A DNA stretch of 18,790 nucleotides, taken from contig JBASWO010000043.1 in NCBI GenBank assembly GCA_049276515.1, forward strand, positions 1 to 18,790, in the 5' to 3' direction. The DNA comes from JAATFY01 sp049276515 (GTDB lineage Bacteria > Pseudomonadota > Alphaproteobacteria > UBA9219). The notes beneath the pieces are model-generated. The model made no database searches. It was not told the origin of the DNA and was given only the letters and a program-made list of their open reading frames with translations. The position numbers were made by a program, and so were the translations under genes. Below, piece after piece: positions 7,882 through 14,224 of the stretch. Positions within the stretch are counted from its first letter, which is position 1. Every line of letters starts with the position of its first letter.

Positions 7882-7908
7882 TTGAAATTAGATTCATTTC
7901 AAAAATGA
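7882..7908. promoter_or_regulatory. Nested inverted repeats, candidate MarR operator
   Basis: TTGAAAT (7882-7888) and ATTTCAA (7896-7902) are perfect seven-base arms with a seven-base spacer. TCATTT (7894-7899) and AAATGA (7903-7908) form a second overlapping palindrome with a three-base spacer. They lie between the aminopeptidase stop and the MarR start. MarR proteins commonly bind palindromes of 16-20 bases next to their own gene, so autoregulation is plausible. There is no T-run, which argues against a terminator. Confidence 0.4.
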
Positions 7909-7933
7909 GGTGCCGGCAAATCACCCTTACAAC

Positions 7934-9316
7934 TCACGCGTTTCGCACCTGTTGCTCAATTAATCTGTAGACAGCGCGGACCGCCATAGCCTCACCACCC
8001 TCAGGACGTCCGGCGCGTGTTGTTCCATTCCAAGCCATAAAATCTAAGTGTGCCCAGGGCTGCTTTGCGGGAACGAACTGCTCAAGAAAGAGAGCGGCTG
8101 TAATGGCACCTGCATAGGCTGAGTTCGGTGCACTGTTCAAATCAGCAACGGAGCTATCCAACATTTTTTTGTAGGGCGCATAAAGCGGAAGACGCCACAA
8201 TGGATCTTCCATATCGTGGCCAGCTTGCAAAAGCCTATCTGCCATTTTTTCATCATTGCAAAAGAGAGCGGCAAGATCCGTTCCAACAGCAACGCGTGCA
8301 GCACCCGTTAATGTTGAGAAGTCAAAAATCATCTTTGGTTTTTTGGTTGCTGCTTCTGCGAGAGCATCCGCAAGGATCAAACGACCTTCAGCATCCGTAT
8401 TACCAACCTCAACGGTGAGACCATTACGCATGGTGATGACATCACTGGGTCTAAAGGCATTGCCGGCGACTGAATTTTCAACGGCAGGCACCAAAAGACG
8501 CAGATAAACCGGCAGTTTTGCATCCATCACCATACGTGCGGTGGCAAGGGCGCAGGCGGCACCGGCCATGTCTTTTTTCATGAGATACATGCTAGCTGAG
8601 TTCTTGATATCGAGACCGCCAGTATCAAAACAGACGCCTTTTCCAACAAGTGCAATGTGCGGATGTTTAGGATTACCCCAAGTGAGATCAATGAGGCGCG
8701 GCGCGCGGACGCTGGCTCTACCTACCGTATGGATAGCTGGATAATTTTTCTTGAGAAGATCGTTGCCAGTAATAACCGAAACTTTGGCGCCGTATTTTTT
8801 TCCAATCGCGGCAATGGCTGTGGCCAATTCTTCAGGCCCCATATCTTCGCTTGGTGTGTTGATCAAATCACGCGCTAAAATGATAGAGTCTGCATAGCGC
8901 TGGATTTTGGCAAAATCCGATCCTTTGGTGACAGCCAAATGGGCGGATAGTTTTTTGCCTTTTTTGTAACGTGTGAATTGATAAGCACCTAACGCCCAAC
9001 CAAGAGCCAACCATTCATGGAAAGCCAAAGGCCCATTCCAGTCGATTGTGTATGTACCAGCTGGTAATTTGCCAGGCAGCGATCCTAAATCCCAGAGACT
9101 AGGCGGTGAAGAAATACCAACTGCGACGCGTGCCGGCTTTCCTGACGCATCTGGCAGGACACAAGAACTTCCTGCTGCTGCCTTAAAATGATTTGCTTCA
9201 AGCCATTTTTTGACGCGCGCCGGCTGTCGCTTGAGCCACTGAGGAAATTCTTTTTCAGTGATCAGTGTGAGAGGAATGGATTGCTTTGATACTTTTGGCT
9301 GCAAAGTTTCGGTCAT
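7934..9316 (-). CDS. M17 family leucyl aminopeptidase (PepA/PepB-like)
   Basis: This 460-residue cytosolic metallo-aminopeptidase removes N-terminal residues from peptides. The C-terminal catalytic domain is fully conserved. K226 and D231 lie in GKGVCFDTGG, K238 in LDIKNS, D249 in MKKDMAG, and D308, E310 and R312 in the family signature NTDAEGRLIL. The spacing equals that of the metal and catalytic residues of E. coli PepA (K270, D275, K282, D293, D352, E354, R356). The N-terminal domain is divergent, as in the shorter PepB-like branch. The ATG at 9316 has only a weak ribosome binding site. It starts six bases after the stop of the small exported protein gene, so coupled translation is likely. 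A MarR regulator and an NlpC/P60 peptidase follow on the same strand across a 192-base gap. Together they suggest complete hydrolysis of short peptides, perhaps murein-derived. Confidence 0.94.
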   Translation of the reverse strand: MTETLQPKVSKQSIPLTLITEKEFPQWLKRQPARVKKWLEANHFKAAAGSSCVLPDASGKPARVAVGISSPPSLWDLGSLPGKLPAGTYTIDWNGPLAFHEWLALGWALGAYQFTRYKKGKKLSAHLAVTKGSDFAKIQRYADSIILARDLINTPSEDMGPEELATAIAAIGKKYGAKVSVITGNDLLKKNYPAIHTVGRASVRAPRLIDLTWGNPKHPHIALVGKGVCFDTGGLDIKNSASMYLMKKDMAGAACALATARMVMDAKLPVYLRLLVPAVENSVAGNAFRPSDVITMRNGLTVEVGNTDAEGRLILADALAEAATKKPKMIFDFSTLTGAARVAVGTDLAALFCNDEKMADRLLQAGHDMEDPLWRLPLYAPYKKMLDSSVADLNSAPNSAYAGAITAALFLEQFVPAKQPWAHLDFMAWNGTTRAGRPEGGEAMAVRAVYRLIEQQVRNA

Positions 9317-9322
9317 ATGTTT

Positions 9323-9556
9323 TTACCGAACACCGCGACTGCAAACGAGAGAACTGTCACCTGTCACAAAACAGTAACTGACTTCACCGCTATTGATATC
9401 GAGACGAAAGACACCTGCATTGGCTGAGACGTTGCTATGATGCATAAGCTGATAAGGGCCAATTTTCTGAGCTTCGGCAGGACGGATTGTATTAACAAAG
9501 ATGACACTGGCAGCGATGATAAGAGCGCCGGTGAGAATGGCTTGGGGGGATGTCAT
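9323..9556 (-). CDS. Small exported or membrane-anchored protein of unknown function
   Basis: A 77-residue protein. Residues 8-23 (LTGALIIAASVIFVN) are hydrophobic, and RPAEAQ at about 25-30 resembles a signal peptidase site (A-E-A before Q), giving a mature domain of about 48 residues. The mature part, with VFRLDINSGEVSYCFVTGDSSLVCSRG, has two cysteines that could form a disulphide in the periplasm. The pattern F-R-hydrophobic-hydrophobic-x-x-G-E/x-hydrophobic-x-Y-C looks like small uncharacterised alphaproteobacterial exported proteins, but I cannot name a family. The start ATG has a strong AAGGAG seven bases upstream, which is good evidence that it is translated. It is followed after six bases by the aminopeptidase gene, so they form a pair; a functional link is unproven. 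Confidence 0.72.
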   Translation of the reverse strand: MTSPQAILTGALIIAASVIFVNTIRPAEAQKIGPYQLMHHSNVSANAGVFRLDINSGEVSYCFVTGDSSLVCSRGVR

Positions 9557-9955
9557 GCGAATCTCCTTATTAAGATTTGGCTGCCGAAAACTACCTGTCC
9601 AGATGCAAAACCACTAGCCTTTTGATATTGCAGAGCGATTTATTGAGAGTTGGTGAGACTGTTTTTAGCAATGTTCTGAGGCGCAAAATAATATTGCGCG
9701 CACTAAAATTACATGAGGATAACTAAGCCGTTAACCATAATATGCCGTTGACGAATCTCACACCTTTAGCGTACCCCCGAAGGGCCTAAAAATAAGTCCC
9801 TTTGAAAGTAATTGGCGTGTTGTTTGGTAAGAAATTACCCGATATGACCATAATCCGTTATTTTTAAGCGCTGCGCCGAAAATAAATTATACAGAAAAGC
9901 TTTGGGACGAAACAGAATTAGGTCAGTACACACATACGAAAGTGATTACGGTCAT
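9557..9955. other. Long AT-rich gap with divergent promoters and short palindromes
   Basis: About 400 bases separate the divergent genes. No RNA gene or convincing small coding region is seen. Two short palindromes stand out: GCGCAA/TTGCGC (9681-9686 and 9694-9699, seven-base spacer) and GGTAA/TTACC (9826-9830 and 9835-9839). A good -10-like TATACA lies at 9888, without a clear -35. Either side of the gap could contain the left edge of the unassigned three-gene block. Confidence 0.5.
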
Positions 9956-10891
9956 ATGCAGCAGTTGAATTCATACCGTTTCTACGAACTGGGCGCCAAG
10001 CTGCACAGCCTGTTCTGCTCAACCACGCAGAACCGTATTGCTGATATGTTCGCCCCCCTCACAGAGGCACAAGCCCTACTCGATGGCTTTATCAAAGGTG
10101 ACAATTTTGCTCTTGAGAGCTCAAAGTCTGATGCCAATCGTTTGCTCAACAAAATTAGTGCGCTTTTCAACCGTTACTTTATTGACCCTTCAAGCAAGCA
10201 GCTGAAAACACCAACCGGTGAAGACCGCGTTGATCCCCATGAAATGGCAATGATCCAGACCATGGTCGAAAAGTTTGAACATGCTTTGGCTGCTGAACTG
10301 AACCGGGCGCCCACCTATCTCGCTGGCAAATGCGGTATTTATTCAACATTTGATTTGGCTGAGAACGCCCAAAACGTCTTTGCTGAAAATCTGCGCAGCG
10401 TTATTCCATCAGCTGCACAGGATGAGTTTAATTCAGCGGGTCGCGCATTGGCTTTTGGTCTTGGCACAGCATCCGCCATTCATTTGCTGCGCGCCATCGA
10501 AGTCACTTTAAAGATCTATTACGAAGCTTTTGCTGGCCCCGTTAGCACCAAAGCTGAACGCACTTTCAGCATCTATCTGAAAAAACTATCCACTATGGCT
10601 GATGACGAAGAAGCTAAAGCACGTCCCGATAAACGTGTTGTGCAAATGCTAGCCCAGATTAAAGATCACTATCGCAATCCTTTGATGACAGCCGAAAACA
10701 GCGTCTCGGCCAATGAAGCTACGCAATTGTTTGGTATGGCGAGCGCGTTGATCTCTCTCATGGCTGAACAAATTACAGGCCTTCAAAAAAAGGGCTCTAA
10801 AGGAAGCAGCAAAGCCTCAGCTTCCGGCGCCACTCCTTTAAGCGACGAAGAGGATGACATGTATGATTTTCGCATGTCACAAGTTGGGTAG
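9956..10891 (+). CDS. Uncharacterised helical protein with HEPN-like region
   Basis: A 311-residue protein I cannot assign to a named family. The N-terminal half (to about 155) is predicted mainly helical and has no motif I recognise. Residues about 161-270 (AGRALAFGLGTASAIHLLRAIEVTLKIYYE, then KRVVQMLAQIKDHYRNPLM, then SANEATQLFGMASALISLM) resemble HEPN-like four-helix proteins, in which an R-N-x-x-x-H motif follows an I+DH-Y segment. Here the motif reads R240-N-P-L-M-T245, so the histidine needed for RNase activity is replaced by threonine. The tail from about 275 is Ser/Lys/Gly-rich and then acidic, probably disordered. The ATG at 9956 was chosen; a TTG at 9902 would add 18 residues, and neither has a clear Shine-Dalgarno. 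No signal peptide or membrane segment is present. A 135-residue gene follows after 32 bases and is probably cotranscribed. Confidence 0.6.
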   Translation: MQQLNSYRFYELGAKLHSLFCSTTQNRIADMFAPLTEAQALLDGFIKGDNFALESSKSDANRLLNKISALFNRYFIDPSSKQLKTPTGEDRVDPHEMAMIQTMVEKFEHALAAELNRAPTYLAGKCGIYSTFDLAENAQNVFAENLRSVIPSAAQDEFNSAGRALAFGLGTASAIHLLRAIEVTLKIYYEAFAGPVSTKAERTFSIYLKKLSTMADDEEAKARPDKRVVQMLAQIKDHYRNPLMTAENSVSANEATQLFGMASALISLMAEQITGLQKKGSKGSSKASASGATPLSDEEDDMYDFRMSQVG

Positions 10892-10923
10892 TCATTTTTT
10901 ATTAGATTACAGAGAGAATTATT

Positions 10924-11331
10924 GTGAGCTCTCCTGACCATCGCACATTAAGCAGTCAAGGCCTTTTAGCTATTCGCGAAGCTGCGGCTGAATTACTGAA
11001 GTGCCCCCTTCCCTTTACAGATGAATGCAAAGAGGCGCCTAAAGGCTTTTTGGCTGAGAGATGCACTATGGTTGCCATCGCAACCGCATATTCAGAAGAA
11101 TGGCCGGGCCTATTTTATGACATGCGCACTCAAAATAGCGTGGCGAAGGAAGAACTTATTCGTTTTGTTGCTCAGTCATCTGGCCAAACGAGAGAAGCTG
11201 TTCTCCAAGCCTTGCATAATCCCGACACGGACGAAGGCTATAACCCCCATGATGAAGGTAGCGGCCCTGTCCGGATGTACGCTGAAACTGTTATCAAGCG
11301 GGCCTTTGCGACACTTGCTCTTCAGAAATAG
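10924..11331 (+). CDS. Hypothetical protein, 135 residues
   Basis: I do not recognise this protein. It is 135 residues, cytosolic by composition, with no signal peptide, membrane helix or nucleotide-binding motif. It begins with an amphipathic helix (LLAIREAAAELLKC), has three cysteines (about residues 27, 34 and 47) in the first third, and a middle helical part (KEELIRFVAQSSGQTREAVLQAL) followed by an acidic, Asp/Glu/His-rich turn (HNPDTDEGYNPHDEGSG). The GTG start has an AGAGAG about eight bases upstream. It follows the HEPN-like gene by 32 bases on the same strand. Two CRP-type palindromes begin 16 bases after its stop. Coding evidence is moderate: the ribosome site and the context support it, but a homologue search is needed to place it. 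Confidence 0.6.
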   Translation: MSSPDHRTLSSQGLLAIREAAAELLKCPLPFTDECKEAPKGFLAERCTMVAIATAYSEEWPGLFYDMRTQNSVAKEELIRFVAQSSGQTREAVLQALHNPDTDEGYNPHDEGSGPVRMYAETVIKRAFATLALQK

Positions 11332-11346
11332 TTTTTTGCATCTGCG

Positions 11347-11364
11347 TTGTGACTTTTGTCACAA
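11347..11364. promoter_or_regulatory. Perfect CRP-type palindrome 1
   Basis: TTGTGACTTTTGTCACAA is an 18-base perfect dyad with a four-base centre. It contains TGTGA-N6-TCACA (11348-11363), the full CRP/CAP consensus half-sites. There is no T-run after it in either direction, which makes a terminator less likely than an operator. It is centred at 11355.5, about 125 bases before the start of the Nudix-like gene. Confidence 0.6.
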
Positions 11365-11378
11365 AATTCAAATAACCC

Positions 11379-11394
11379 AGTGATATTTCTCACA
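11379..11394. promoter_or_regulatory. CRP-type palindrome 2
   Basis: AGTGATATTTCTCACA matches TGTGA-N6-TCACA at nine of ten half-site positions. Its centre, 11386.5, is 31 bases from the centre of the first site, about three helical turns, so both would face the same side of the DNA. It lies 86-101 bases upstream of the Nudix-like gene start. Confidence 0.55.
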
Positions 11395-11479
11395 AGAAAC
11401 CAATCATAGTTTTTCGTTGCAAAGCCTTTTGCCGACTTATGCGTTGAGACACGCACTTGAGTCGTGATGCAATGAAGAT

Positions 11480-12895
11480 ATGAAAACACCACAAAAAATC
11501 AGCCCTCCACCACAAACCACCTTTAGCCCTTTACGCAGTCGCCCTGATTTTGAGCAACAGCTTTTAGATATCTCAAAATCCATTGTGAATGCCCTCAATA
11601 GCCTCACTTTTACGCATTTAGCAGGCCTTGAATTTTCGATGAGTTTTACGCCCTTGCCCACAAAAAGTGTCGTGAGCCAATCCTACGGTGGTGCTTGGGG
11701 CGGTGGTGTTGATGATTATGATTATCATTGGGGAGAAATACGCTTTCATCTAGCTAAAGACGGCCTGCCAATAGAGTTGGCTGCCTTTAAAGTTGTCGAT
11801 AGCTGTGAAAAATCAAGAAACGGAAAAATCGTACTGAGGACCATCGTTGATGATGACATTGATGTTCGGGGAAAAAGAAAGTCAGAACCAACGAACATTG
11901 AAGCTCTGAACAAAGAAACTGGCCTGCCTCAACTTATCGAATTCATTTTAAAATCTACTGCCTTCGCTGCCACAACTTATTACGGAATTCCCGAACAGAA
12001 TGTGCAACCCGTAACAAAATTGGGTAAGCAAATTCTCTCCTATATCAATAGAAAGCGTAAAAGAAGATCTGACGAAGCGCCAGACGCCGAAAAAGATCCC
12101 GATTTTGGATCTAGAGAATATATGGCTGCTATTGCTGCAGCCTTACAGAAGAGCTTTCCCGATTTAACGCCTATGCAACAAGTCAAACTTGTTGCCCGTG
12201 AGCTTTTGGGACCCGTTCCTGTTTATTCAAATCGCATGAATAAAGACTGGTTGATTACCCCCGTCACGCCCGCAATGCCCACAGCATCTCTTACGGCTCT
12301 CTTTCGTGATGAGGAGACAGGCGAAGTGATGGTGGCCTTACAAAGACGACCCAATACCCTTTTACGTTGCGGAACAGGAGGTGGTTTTCAGAATGTAGAT
12401 TTCACAGATGCATCGGACTTTTATGAAGCCTCCCAAGAAGGAGAGCAACCAGCACAAGCAGCATCTCGTGAATTGTCCGAAGAAATCCTGGATGATCAAA
12501 AGAACCCGATCCTTAAAATAGATCCTATGCGCCTTCAACTTGTACCGAACGGCGCGGGTAATGATTTCCGCACCGTTGCCTCGGGACGCAGTGAAGTACC
12601 CTGCTCTTATGTCAGTTATTATGTTTGGCTTGATGAAAATGAGGCCAGAGCCCTCAAAGCACATGTTGTGCGCCTCCAGACTGAACCGGATTACCAGCAG
12701 GCCTGCTACCTGAATTCCAATAAGGAAACCCATGATGTCCAGATCATGCCGCTTTCTATAGCCGCCACTATGCCGGTTCAGTCCTTTGCTCACCCTCAAG
12801 AATGGCAGGCTGTACGCACACTTCATGAGCATTTAACGGCCAAAATTCCAGCTCTGGCAGTTAACCGCAATCTGCCCTCGCTACGCGCTGCATAA
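11480..12895 (+). CDS. Uncharacterised protein with Nudix-like C-terminal domain
   Basis: A 471-residue cytosolic protein. The N-terminal ~230 residues match nothing I recognise: a Pro-rich start, a Gly/Asp/Tyr segment (YGGAWGGGVDDYDYHWGEIRF, about 69-89), and a basic RKRKRRSDE stretch near 193-199. From about 265 the sequence looks Nudix-like: SLTALFRDEETGEVMVALQRRP, then GTGGGF (298-303), then an E-x7-R-E-L-x-E-E box ending in R330-E331-L332-S333-E334-E335. This fits the metal-binding part of the Nudix box (GX5EX7REUXEEXGU), but the first glycine is displaced by an insertion of about 20 residues and the final glycine is leucine. Nudix enzymes cleave nucleoside diphosphate-X compounds; the substrate here is unknown. 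The ATG at 11480 has a weak ribosome site. The CRP-type sites upstream suggest regulation by a CRP-family protein. Confidence 0.6.
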   Translation: MKTPQKISPPPQTTFSPLRSRPDFEQQLLDISKSIVNALNSLTFTHLAGLEFSMSFTPLPTKSVVSQSYGGAWGGGVDDYDYHWGEIRFHLAKDGLPIELAAFKVVDSCEKSRNGKIVLRTIVDDDIDVRGKRKSEPTNIEALNKETGLPQLIEFILKSTAFAATTYYGIPEQNVQPVTKLGKQILSYINRKRKRRSDEAPDAEKDPDFGSREYMAAIAAALQKSFPDLTPMQQVKLVARELLGPVPVYSNRMNKDWLITPVTPAMPTASLTALFRDEETGEVMVALQRRPNTLLRCGTGGGFQNVDFTDASDFYEASQEGEQPAQAASRELSEEILDDQKNPILKIDPMRLQLVPNGAGNDFRTVASGRSEVPCSYVSYYVWLDENEARALKAHVVRLQTEPDYQQACYLNSNKETHDVQIMPLSIAATMPVQSFAHPQEWQAVRTLHEHLTAKIPALAVNRNLPSLRAA

Positions 12896-12914
12896 TCCGT
12901 TAAACACTTCCCCC

Positions 12915-13664
12915 ATGAGTGAAAAACAGGGTGAACGAATAGCTAAAAGAATGGCGCGCGCGGGCCTATGTTCGCGTCGTGAGGCTGAGCGCCTGATCGA
13001 AGCTGGTCGCGTTAAGGTCAATGGCGAAATCATCCTATCCCCTGCCCTTAACGTCACAGCAGCCGATAAAATTAATGTTGATGGCAAAGCAGTCGATGCC
13101 CCGGAAGAACCACGCGTCTGGCGTTATCACAAACCAGCCGGCGTTATTACAACCAATAAAGATCCGCAAGGAAGGCCAACCGTCTTTGAGAAATTACCAC
13201 CCGAGATGCCACGCACAGTCTCAGTCGGACGCCTCGATTTCAACACCGAAGGCCTTTTATTATTGACCAATGATGGCGGTATTGCCCGGCACCTTGAATT
13301 ACCCGCCAATGCCTGGTTACGGCATTACCGAGTACGCGTTCATGGTCACCCTGATGAAAAAAAGCTTCAGGCTTTATCAAAGGGGGTGACGATCTCCGGC
13401 ATTAAGTATGACTCTATCAAGGCTGAAATTGAAAAAGACAAAAAAGAAGGCAGCAATGTTTGGCTCAGCGTCACCATCCGCGAAGGTAAAAATCGCGAGG
13501 TACGTAAAATCATGGAGCATCTCGGATTACAAGTGAACCGTCTCATCCGTACATCGTTTGGACCCTTTCAACTCGGTAAATTACCAAGAGGTGGTGTTGA
13601 AGAAGTGCCAAAACGTATTTTGCGGGATACTTTGGGCACCTTCTTCAAGGATTTACAAAAATAA
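12915..13664 (+). CDS. rRNA pseudouridine synthase, RsuA/RluB family
   Basis: A 249-residue enzyme that isomerises a uridine in rRNA, by family most likely in 23S rRNA (RluB/RluE-like) or 16S rRNA (RsuA-like). An S4 RNA-binding domain covers about 8-55 (RIAKRMARAGLCSRREAERLIEAG, VKVNG), followed by the catalytic domain: HKPAGVITT, and GRLDFNTEGLLLLTNDG with the catalytic aspartate D108, then GKNREVRKIMEHLG and RLIRTSFGPF. All are typical. Length is normal. The ATG at 12915 is preceded by a pyrimidine-rich stretch with no Shine-Dalgarno, only 19 bases after the stop of the Nudix-like gene. The stop overlaps the rsmD start by one base (TAATG), so the two are translationally coupled. This pairing of the two rRNA-modifying enzymes is common in alphaproteobacteria. 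Which uridine is modified cannot be decided here. Confidence 0.92.
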   Translation: MSEKQGERIAKRMARAGLCSRREAERLIEAGRVKVNGEIILSPALNVTAADKINVDGKAVDAPEEPRVWRYHKPAGVITTNKDPQGRPTVFEKLPPEMPRTVSVGRLDFNTEGLLLLTNDGGIARHLELPANAWLRHYRVRVHGHPDEKKLQALSKGVTISGIKYDSIKAEIEKDKKEGSNVWLSVTIREGKNREVRKIMEHLGLQVNRLIRTSFGPFQLGKLPRGGVEEVPKRILRDTLGTFFKDLQK

Positions 13665-14224
13665 TGCGTATCGTGGGCGGTACATTATCGGGACGTAAAA
13701 TCGAGCCCCCTTTAAGCCTGACCACACGGCCGATGATGGACCGCATCCGTCAGGCTTTGTTCAACATTCTTGAGCATCACAGCTGGGGACCACAGATTGG
13801 CAATGTATTAGATGGCACCCATATTCTCGATGCTTTTTGCGGCACAGGCGCTTTGGCTTACGAAGCCATATCGCGTGGCGCTGCTCACGCCACTCTCTTT
13901 GATAAAGATCGTCAGGCTTTGCAGATCGCAACGAAGAATGCCTCAAACCTTGGTGTGCAGAAACAATGTCAGATTATGTCAGCCGATACTTTGGCGCCCC
14001 CAAAGGCACCTAAGGCCTGTAAACTGGTCTTTCTGGCACCACCCTATCGCAAAGAACTTATTCCACCTGCCATGCTGGCACTTGATGCCGCAGGCTGGAT
14101 GGAAAGTCATGTTTTGATTTTGGCTGAAACAGCCAAAAAAGAAGCTTTGGAAATACCTGAAGGATTTACGGAGCAGTTTGCACGTTATTATGGCGATACC
14201 GCCTTACATTTTATAACGCGCTAA
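13664..14224 (+). CDS. rsmD: 16S rRNA (guanine966-N2)-methyltransferase RsmD, altered motif IV
   Basis: RsmD methylates N2 of G966 in 16S rRNA during 30S assembly, using S-adenosylmethionine. The 186-residue protein has the family start MRIVGGTLSGRKI, the RP..DRIRQALFNIL segment, and the SAM-binding motif DAFCGTGALAYEAISRG (D56 to about 72). The catalytic motif IV, normally DPPY or DPPF, reads A125-P-P-Y128 (codons gca cca ccc tat), so the aspartate expected to hold the target amino group is lost. The rest of the domain looks intact, with no frameshift. The gene overlaps the pseudouridine synthase stop by one base and its own stop overlaps the convergent mutL stop by three bases. Identity is clear from both sequence and context; whether it is active is open. 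Confidence 0.9.
   Translation: MRIVGGTLSGRKIEPPLSLTTRPMMDRIRQALFNILEHHSWGPQIGNVLDGTHILDAFCGTGALAYEAISRGAAHATLFDKDRQALQIATKNASNLGVQKQCQIMSADTLAPPKAPKACKLVFLAPPYRKELIPPAMLALDAAGWMESHVLILAETAKKEALEIPEGFTEQFARYYGDTALHFITR

Noticed and set aside
9748..9776. TTGACG at 9748 as the -35 of a promoter for the HEPN-like gene
   Set aside because: The sequence 17 bases downstream (GTACCC) is not a plausible -10 element.
11347..11364. Palindrome read as a rho-independent terminator of the 135-residue gene
   Set aside because: The stem is AT-rich and no T-run follows on either strand; the exact TGTGA-N6-TCACA match and a second in-phase site make an operator more likely.
12362..12832. 156-codon open frame on the minus strand
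   Set aside because: Antisense to the Nudix-like gene, with no ribosome site and no recognisable motif; the sense frame contains the REL-EE box.
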